Source: JACVRW01 sp963803085
Lineage (GTDB): Bacteria > Actinomycetota > Thermoleophilia > Solirubrobacterales > Thermoleophilaceae
DNA length: 64,000 bases
NCBI GenBank assembly: GCA_963803085.1
Contig: CAWDLE010000017.1
Coordinates: forward strand, 62,001-126,000
Reading direction: 5' to 3'
Below are positions 59,111 to 64,000 of the stretch, piece after piece. The notes beneath the pieces are model-generated. The model saw nothing but the letters and a program-made list of their open reading frames with translations, had not been told where the DNA came from and did not search any database. Positions within the stretch are counted from its first letter, which is position 1. Each line of letters opens with the position of its first letter. Both the position numbers and the translations under genes were made by a program.

Positions 59111-60249
59111 AGCCCCAGCTGCTTCCCGAGGATTTCCTTCATGACCTCGTCGGTGCCGCCGCCGATCGGGCCCAGGCGGGTGTCGCGCATCGCGCGCGCG
59201 ATCTCCAGGTCTCCGTCCAGCACGCGAAACGCGGTCTCGGCCACCTCGAACGCGGAGCGCTGTGAGAGCAGCTTCGCCTCCGTGACCTCGCGGATCGCGT
59301 CCTGTCCGCCGTCGAATAGGCGCAAGGCGTGATAGGTCAGGCAGCGCGCCGCCTCGTGCTTCACCGCCATCTCGGCCACCGCATGCCGCCAGCGGCTCCC
59401 CGGCTCGGCGGCGAGCACTCGCTCCAGCACCACGTCCATCGACGCCACGGCGCCCAGCGCCATCAGCAGCCGCTCCCACTGGAAGTTGGCGACGATCAGG
59501 TAGAAGCCCCTGTTCTCCTCGCCGAGCAGGTTCTCGTCGGGCACGAACATGTTCGAGAACGCGAGTTCACCCGTGTCGGACGCGTGCCAGCCGAGCTTCT
59601 CGAGCTTCTTCGAGGGCTCGAAGCCCTCCATCTCGCGCTCGATGATCAGGAACGAGAGGCCCTGGTGGCCGCCGTCCTCGGTCGTCTTGACGGCCGTGAC
59701 GACGAAGTCCGCGCGCACGCCGTTGGTGATGAACGTCTTCGAGCCGTTCACGACGTAGCCGCCGTCCACCTTGCGCGCGAACGTGCGGATGCCGGCCACG
59801 TCGGAGCCGGCGCCGGGCTCGGTGATGCCGAGAGCCGCGATGCGCTCGCCGCGGATAGCGGGTGCGAGGAAGCGCTGCTTCTGGTCGTCCGTACCGAACT
59901 TCCAGATCGGCGGAGTCGCGATGCCGATGTGGGCGCCGATGCCAGCGGCCAGCCCGCCCGAGCCGCAGCGGCCGAGCTCCTCGGAGAGCACGGCGTCATC
60001 GAGGTAGCCACCCCCGCGGCCGCCGAACTCGACCGGGTACTTCAACCCGAGCAGCCCGAGCTCGGCCATGCGCTGGAAGACCTCATTCGGGAACCAGCGC
60101 GCCTCCTCCCACTCTGCAGCGTGGGGGCGAAGCTCCTCGGCGACGAACGCCCGGATCTCAGCCCGCAGCGCCTCGTGCTCCTCGCCGAACGGCGGCAGCG
60201 GCCGTCGCGGCGCGGCCTCCGGCAACCCATTGTCAGCGAGGGCACTCAT
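59107..60249 (-). CDS. Acyl-CoA dehydrogenase family protein
   Basis: A 380-residue flavoenzyme that introduces a trans double bond into acyl-CoA. The FAD-binding segment is ALGITEPGAGSDVAGI, and the substrate segment YVVNGSKTFITNGVRADF follows. The C-terminal signature usually reads RDxRxxxIYEGT, with the Glu as catalytic base; here it reads RDTRLGPIGGGTDEVMKE, with Gly in place of the Glu. The base may be elsewhere, as in IVD and LCAD types. It is adjacent to another acyl-CoA dehydrogenase, 49 bases upstream on the same strand. Confidence 0.92.
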   Translation of the reverse strand: MSALADNGLPEAAPRRPLPPFGEEHEALRAEIRAFVAEELRPHAAEWEEARWFPNEVFQRMAELGLLGLKYPVEFGGRGGGYLDDAVLSEELGRCGSGGLAAGIGAHIGIATPPIWKFGTDDQKQRFLAPAIRGERIAALGITEPGAGSDVAGIRTFARKVDGGYVVNGSKTFITNGVRADFVVTAVKTTEDGGHQGLSFLIIEREMEGFEPSKKLEKLGWHASDTGELAFSNMFVPDENLLGEENRGFYLIVANFQWERLLMALGAVASMDVVLERVLAAEPGSRWRHAVAEMAVKHEAARCLTYHALRLFDGGQDAIREVTEAKLLSQRSAFEVAETAFRVLDGDLEIARAMRDTRLGPIGGGTDEVMKEILGKQLGL

Positions 60250-60298
60250 CGCGTCCAGGCTGTCACAAAAACCCCGCCCGTCCGGGAGACTGTCCTGC

Positions 60299-61486
60299 TT
60301 AGAGCCCGTACGAGCGGCCGATCACGTCGAGCATCACCTCGTCGGTGCCGGCGCCGATTCGGTTCAGGCGCATGTCGCGCCAGGCGCGCTCGATTCCGTA
60401 CTCCTTCATGTAGCCCGCGCCTCCGTGGATCTGGAGGCACTCGTCGACCACCTCGCACGCCATGCGCGCGGTGTAGAGCTTCGCCATCGAGATCTCACGT
60501 ACGGGGTATTCGCCGTTCTCGAAGCGCCACGCCGTGGTGTAGACCATCTGGCGGCCGGCCTCGATCTTCGTCGCCATGTCCGCGAACTTGTGGCGGATCG
60601 CCTGGAAGCGGCCGATCGGTCGCCCGAAGGCCGAGCGCTCGCCGGCGTACTGGAGCGTCTTGTCGAAGCACTTCTGTGCGCCCGCCACGCAGCCGGCGGC
60701 GCCGATCAGGCGCTCGCCCTGGAGCTCCCACATGATGTGGTAGAAGCCCTTGCCCTCCTGGCCCAGCTGCGCGTCCGCCGGCACTCGCACGTCCTGGAAG
60801 GCGAGCAGCGCAGTGTCCGAGGCGTGCATTCCGAGCTTCTCGAGCTTCTTCTCGCGGATCACGCCGTCGCGATCCATGTCCACCAGGAACAGCGTGAAGC
60901 CGTCGTAGCCCGCATCCGGGTCGGTCTTCGTAACAAGCACGATGAAGTCGGCGCGGAGCCCGTTCGTGATGTAGGTCTTCGAGCCGTTGATGACCCAGTC
61001 GTCGCCGTCCCGTACGGCGCGGGTCTTGATGCCGGAGACGTCGCTGCCGGCGTCGGGCTCGGTGATCCCCAGGCACGAGATCTTCTCGCCCCGGATCGCC
61101 GGCACCAGGTACTCCTGCTTCTGCTCCTCGCTGCCGAACAGGTGCACCGGCGGAGTCGCCATGTCGGTGTGCACCGCCACGCCCATCGCCAGGCCGCCGC
61201 AGTTGGAGTGCACCATCTCCTCGGCGAGCACGAGGTTGCAGTAGTAGTCGCCGCCCTGGCCGCCGTACTCCTCGGGATAGGAGAGCCCCAGGAAGCCGAG
61301 CTCGCCCATGCGCGCGAAGACCGAGTCGGGGAAGGTCGTCTCCTCCCACTCATCCGCGTGCGGAGCGAGCTCCTTGGTCACGAACGAGTGGATCGACTCG
61401 CGGAGCTGATGGTGCTCCTCGGTGAAGATGAAGTGCTTCCGGTGGGCGCCATGGTCCGGCTTGAGGAGCGCGTCTGCGGTGGCCAT
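60299..61486 (-). CDS. Acyl-CoA dehydrogenase family protein
   Basis: A 395-residue acyl-CoA dehydrogenase beginning MATADALLKPDHGAHRKHF. FAD-site LGITEPDAGSDVSGI and WVINGSKTYITNGLRADF are normal, as is FGRPIGRFQAIRHKFADMA. As in its neighbour, the usual YEGT motif is changed, here to IGAGTDEVMLD. ATG 61486 is chosen as the last one before the conserved start. The pair with the gene at 59.1-60.2 kb suggests related substrates. It is divergent from the disulfide reductase gene. Confidence 0.92.
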   Translation of the reverse strand: MATADALLKPDHGAHRKHFIFTEEHHQLRESIHSFVTKELAPHADEWEETTFPDSVFARMGELGFLGLSYPEEYGGQGGDYYCNLVLAEEMVHSNCGGLAMGVAVHTDMATPPVHLFGSEEQKQEYLVPAIRGEKISCLGITEPDAGSDVSGIKTRAVRDGDDWVINGSKTYITNGLRADFIVLVTKTDPDAGYDGFTLFLVDMDRDGVIREKKLEKLGMHASDTALLAFQDVRVPADAQLGQEGKGFYHIMWELQGERLIGAAGCVAGAQKCFDKTLQYAGERSAFGRPIGRFQAIRHKFADMATKIEAGRQMVYTTAWRFENGEYPVREISMAKLYTARMACEVVDECLQIHGGAGYMKEYGIERAWRDMRLNRIGAGTDEVMLDVIGRSYGL

Positions 61487-61508
61487 GCAGGCAAAGTACC
61501 GTGACCGC

Positions 61509-62912
61509 ATGAGCGAGCGCGAATTCGATGTGGTGGTTCTCGGAGCCGGACCGGCCGGGGAGGTCTGCGCTGGGCGCCTGGGCGAGGAGGGGCTGGCCGT
61601 GGCGATCGTGGAGTCGCACCTGATCGGCGGTGAGTGCTCCTTCTACGCGTGCATGCCATCGAAGGGGCTGCTGCGCCCAGCGGAGCTGCTCGCCGAGGTG
61701 CGCCGCATTCCCGGCGTCCGCGAGGCGGTGACCGGCGACCTCGACGTGGACGCCGTGCTGAAGCGCCGCGACGAGATCATCCACAACCTCGACGACTCGA
61801 CCCAGGTCCCCTGGCTCGAGAAGCGGAACGTGGCCGTGGTGCGCGGCGCCGGCCGCCTCGACGGCGAGCGCAGGGTGAGCGTGGGCGACGACACGCTCGT
61901 TGCCAGCCGCGCAGTGGTGGTGGCCACCGGGAGCTCGCCGCTGATCCCGCCCATCGACGGCTTGCGCGAGGCGAAGCCCTGGACCAACCGCGAGGCGACC
62001 ACGGCGAAGGAGGTGCCCGGGCGGCTGGCGATCCTGGGCGGCGGGGTCGTGGGGGTGGAGATGGCGCAGGCCTACAACTCGCTCGGGTCGGACGTGACCC
62101 TGATCGAGCGCGGCGACCGCCTGATCCCGCGTGAGGAGCGGTTCGCGAGCGACGACGTGGAGCAGTCGCTGCGCGAGAACGGCGTGGACGTGCGCCTCGG
62201 CACGAGCGCAACGGCGGTGCGGGCGGAGGGGGGCGAGGTGACCCTCGAGCTCGACGACGGCGGGCCCGTGCGGGCCGACGAGCTGCTGGTGGCGATCGGG
62301 CGCACGCTCAACACCGAGGACATCGGGCTCGACACCGTGGGCCTCGAGCCGGGCAAGCCGGTCGAGGTCGACGACTCGATGCGCGCCAACGACTGGCTGT
62401 ACGCGATCGGTGACGCCAACGGCCGCGCGCTCCTCACCCACATGGGCAAGTACCAGGCACGCATCGCCGCTGACGTGATCCTCGGCTACCCGAGCGGCTG
62501 CGTCCCCATGAACGCCGACGGCTCGCGCTCGCCGCGCGTGATCTTCTCCGACCCGCACGTGGCGGCCGTGGGCTACACGTACGAAGCCGCGCAGGCCGAC
62601 GGGCTCAACGTCCGGGCCATCGACGTGTCGACCCAGGGCAACGCGGGAGCGAGCTTCTACGGCCGCGACGATGCCCGCGGGACCTCACGGCTCGTGGTCG
62701 ACGACGACCGCGGCCTGATCGTCGGCGCCACCTTCACCGGCCCGGAGGTGGCGGAGTGGGTTCAGGCAGCGACGATCGCCGTCGTGGGGGAGGTGCCGAT
62801 CGACCGGCTGTTCCATGCGGTGCCGCCCTTCCCCACGCGCAGCGAGGTGTGGCTCTACCTGCTCGAGGCGCTCGGCGTGGCGGGCCCGTGCGGCGGGCCG
62901 CCACGGGCGTAG
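61509..62912 (+). CDS. FAD-dependent pyridine nucleotide-disulfide oxidoreductase
   Basis: A 467-residue class I flavin disulfide reductase of the lipoamide dehydrogenase/mercuric reductase fold. The FAD motif is DVVVLGAGPAGEVCAGRL and the redox Cys pair is ECSFYACMPSK. The NAD motif ILGGGVVGVEMAQAY and the AIGDANGRALLTHMGKYQA region follow. The C-terminal His-Glu pair of lipoamide dehydrogenase is represented by FHAVPPFPTRSE, altered from the usual HAHPTLSE, so it may not be a true LpdA. It starts at ATG 61509. Confidence 0.9.
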   Translation: MSEREFDVVVLGAGPAGEVCAGRLGEEGLAVAIVESHLIGGECSFYACMPSKGLLRPAELLAEVRRIPGVREAVTGDLDVDAVLKRRDEIIHNLDDSTQVPWLEKRNVAVVRGAGRLDGERRVSVGDDTLVASRAVVVATGSSPLIPPIDGLREAKPWTNREATTAKEVPGRLAILGGGVVGVEMAQAYNSLGSDVTLIERGDRLIPREERFASDDVEQSLRENGVDVRLGTSATAVRAEGGEVTLELDDGGPVRADELLVAIGRTLNTEDIGLDTVGLEPGKPVEVDDSMRANDWLYAIGDANGRALLTHMGKYQARIAADVILGYPSGCVPMNADGSRSPRVIFSDPHVAAVGYTYEAAQADGLNVRAIDVSTQGNAGASFYGRDDARGTSRLVVDDDRGLIVGATFTGPEVAEWVQAATIAVVGEVPIDRLFHAVPPFPTRSEVWLYLLEALGVAGPCGGPPRA

Positions 62913-62922
62913 GATCCGGGGC

Positions 62923-63561
62923 ATGGACGTGGTGGTCGCAGGTGGGCACGGCAAGATCGGAATCAGGCTGCTGCGGCTACTTGCCGACGGCGGCCACCGC
63001 GCGCGCGGGTTGATCCGCAACCCCGACCACGCGGGCGACCTGGAGTCGGTGAGCGCCGAGCCGGTCCTCTGCGACATCGAGGCACTCGACGACATTTCTG
63101 ACTGCGTCAGGGGCGCCGACGCCGTGGTCTTCGCCGCCGGCGCCGGACCGGGCAGCGGGGTGGAGCGCAAGCGGACGGTGGACTATGGCGGTGCCGTGAA
63201 GCTGATCGAGGCCGCGAAGAAGAACGGGATCGACCGCTACGTGATCGTCAGCGCGATCAGCGTGGACCGCCCGGAGGAGTGGTCGGACCAGATGCGCCCG
63301 TACTACGAGGCCAAGCGGGACGCCGACGAGCGCGTGCTCGAGAGCGGCCTGAGCTACACCATCGTGCGCCCGGGTGGGCTCACCGACGATCCAGGAAAGG
63401 GGCTCGTCAAGATCGGCACGGGCGTCGAGCGAGGCGAGGTTCCGCGCGAGGACGTGGCCGCCACGCTGCTGGCCGTCCTGGAGGCGCCCAGCACGGTCGG
63501 CAAGAGCTTCGAGCTCGTGTCGGGCGAAACGCCGATCGACGAGGCCATCCGGGCGCTGTGA
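62923..63561 (+). CDS. NAD(P)-binding Rossmann protein (NmrA/SDR-a5-like)
   Basis: A 212-residue atypical SDR. It begins MDVVVAGGHGKIGIRLLRLL with the nucleotide-binding Gly motif, then VFAAGAGPGSGVERKRTVDYGG and the YYEAKRDADERVLESGLSYTIVRPG segment (in neighbouring blocks). This resembles YwnB/HIM-like NAD(P)-binding proteins with unclear substrates. Its stop overlaps the alkyltransferase-like gene's GTG by three bases. Confidence 0.86.
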   Translation: MDVVVAGGHGKIGIRLLRLLADGGHRARGLIRNPDHAGDLESVSAEPVLCDIEALDDISDCVRGADAVVFAAGAGPGSGVERKRTVDYGGAVKLIEAAKKNGIDRYVIVSAISVDRPEEWSDQMRPYYEAKRDADERVLESGLSYTIVRPGGLTDDPGKGLVKIGTGVERGEVPREDVAATLLAVLEAPSTVGKSFELVSGETPIDEAIRAL

Positions 63562-63842
63562 ACCAGCAGCGCGCCGCCGAGGTCCTGCGCCGCGTGCGCT
63601 CAGTCCCCGACGGCCGCGTCACAACGTACGGCGACCTGGCACCGGGCGCGCCACGCTTCGCGGGCGCCGTGCTCTCCGCGACCGACGAGGACGTTCCGTG
63701 GCAGCGGATCGTGCGGGCGGACGGCTCGCTTCCCAAGGGCGAGCGCCAGCGCCGGCTCCTTGTAGCCGAGGGCGTGCCGTTCCGCGGCGAGCGGGTCGAC
63801 ATGCGCGAGGCGTGGGTGCCGGTCAGCGCGTCTGGACGATGA
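63558..63842 (+). CDS. Alkyltransferase-like (ATL) MGMT-family protein
   Basis: A 94-residue MGMT-family protein beginning MNQQRAAEVLRRVRSVPDGR, then VTTYGDLA and VPWQRIVRADGSLPKG. In active alkyltransferases the motif is PCHR with the accepting Cys; here it is PWQR, so it is an ATL protein, which binds O6-alkylguanine and flags it for nucleotide excision repair. The length fits ATLs. It overlaps the SDR stop upstream and is convergent with the universal stress protein gene by 20 bases. Confidence 0.85.
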   Translation: MNQQRAAEVLRRVRSVPDGRVTTYGDLAPGAPRFAGAVLSATDEDVPWQRIVRADGSLPKGERQRRLLVAEGVPFRGERVDMREAWVPVSASGR

Positions 63843-64000
63843 GCACGTCGCACGAGGCCTGATGCGAGACCGTGTTGGGCACGCTCCCGAGCACCCGCCT
63901 CGCTCCATGCATCCCGACGCTCCCGATCACGATTAGTTCGGCGTCAGCCTCCTTGGCGATCGCCAGAATCGCATCCGCCGGTGAGCCCTTCGGGGCGTGC
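63823..64000 (-). CDS. Universal stress protein (UspA family), partial
   Basis: The minus strand reads to a TGA at 63825-63823 and is cut by the right window edge, leaving the last 58 or so residues. They contain ADAELIVIGSVGMHGARRVL with GSVPNTVSHQASCDVLIVQ, the ATP-binding Gly loop and the C-terminal strand of UspA proteins. The N-terminus is beyond the window. It is convergent with the ATL gene. Confidence 0.9.
   Translation of the reverse strand, partial: HAPKGSPADAILAIAKEADAELIVIGSVGMHGARRVLGSVPNTVSHQASCDVLIVQTR

Overview
The window is very GC-rich, gene-dense bacterial chromosome. Many starts are GTG or TTG, and 1-4 base ATGA/GTGA overlaps join neighbouring genes. The gene mix points to an actinobacterium: two F420-type luciferase-like oxidoreductases, an RsbA-like MEDS/ATPase protein, DUF1707 and PGPGW membrane proteins, an SCP2-like protein, PadR, Lrp and Rrf2 regulators, and many acyl-CoA enzymes. 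A soil member of the Thermoleophilia (Solirubrobacterales-like) fits best. This placement is inferred from gene content, not from a marker phylogeny. No phage, insertion sequence, CRISPR array or plasmid gene was seen.

Layout. 1-4.1 kb: a partial LysR regulator divergent from an EamA exporter, an SDR, then an LLM oxidoreductase and an Rrf2 regulator on the minus strand. 4.1-8.4 kb: a plus-strand run of methyltransferase, truA, surE (frameshifted) and ligA. 8.4-16.7 kb: dacB (PBP4), a patatin-like lipase, an AbiEi/DUF559 nuclease-like protein, a HisC-like aminotransferase, a long-chain acyl-CoA ligase, a small HTH-like protein and a Nif3-like protein. 16.8-19.8 kb: a regulatory cluster with a membrane-tethered ECF sigma factor fused to a zinc anti-sigma-like domain, and a MEDS-ATPase anti-sigma regulator. 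19.9-31.2 kb: tRNA-Pro(CGG), a PQQ-type sugar dehydrogenase lipoprotein, an alcohol/aldehyde dehydrogenase operon, a thioesterase-SCP2-Fe-ADH operon, an RTX protein, a Nudix hydrolase, rubredoxin and bioA. 31.2-41.4 kb: a secreted hydrolase, a spermidine-synthase-like membrane protein, an FAD oxidoreductase, an acyl-CoA synthetase and the bioB-bioF-bioD operon. 41.4-50.8 kb: SRPBCC and YCII proteins, an RlmA-like methyltransferase, a cupin, an enoyl-CoA hydratase with a stand-alone biotin carrier, glpK, an acyltransferase, a lytic transglycosylase with an M15-like tail, and a lactonase-like enzyme. 50.8-64 kb: PadR with a carotenoid oxygenase, SDRs, Lrp divergent from hppD-hmgA (tyrosine catabolism), two acyl-CoA dehydrogenases, a flavin disulfide reductase, an alkyltransferase-like protein and a partial universal stress protein.

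Themes. Fatty acid and aldehyde metabolism recurs: acyl-CoA ligases, dehydrogenases, hydratase and thioesterase. Biotin synthesis is complete for bioA, B, F and D, and the window also holds a biotin-carrier domain that would use the product. Glycerol kinase is translationally close to a 1-acylglycerol-3-phosphate acyltransferase, linking glycerol uptake to phospholipid synthesis.

Most unusual items: the one-polypeptide sigma/anti-sigma/membrane-anchor fusion at 16762-18180; a palindromic repeat family (core GGGGTCWGACCCC) found at three places, each exactly between convergent genes; a clean single-base frameshift in surE; an LLM oxidoreductase with no stop where its domain ends; a truncated methyltransferase remnant after hmgA; and paired hairpins sharing sequence near fadD and glpK.
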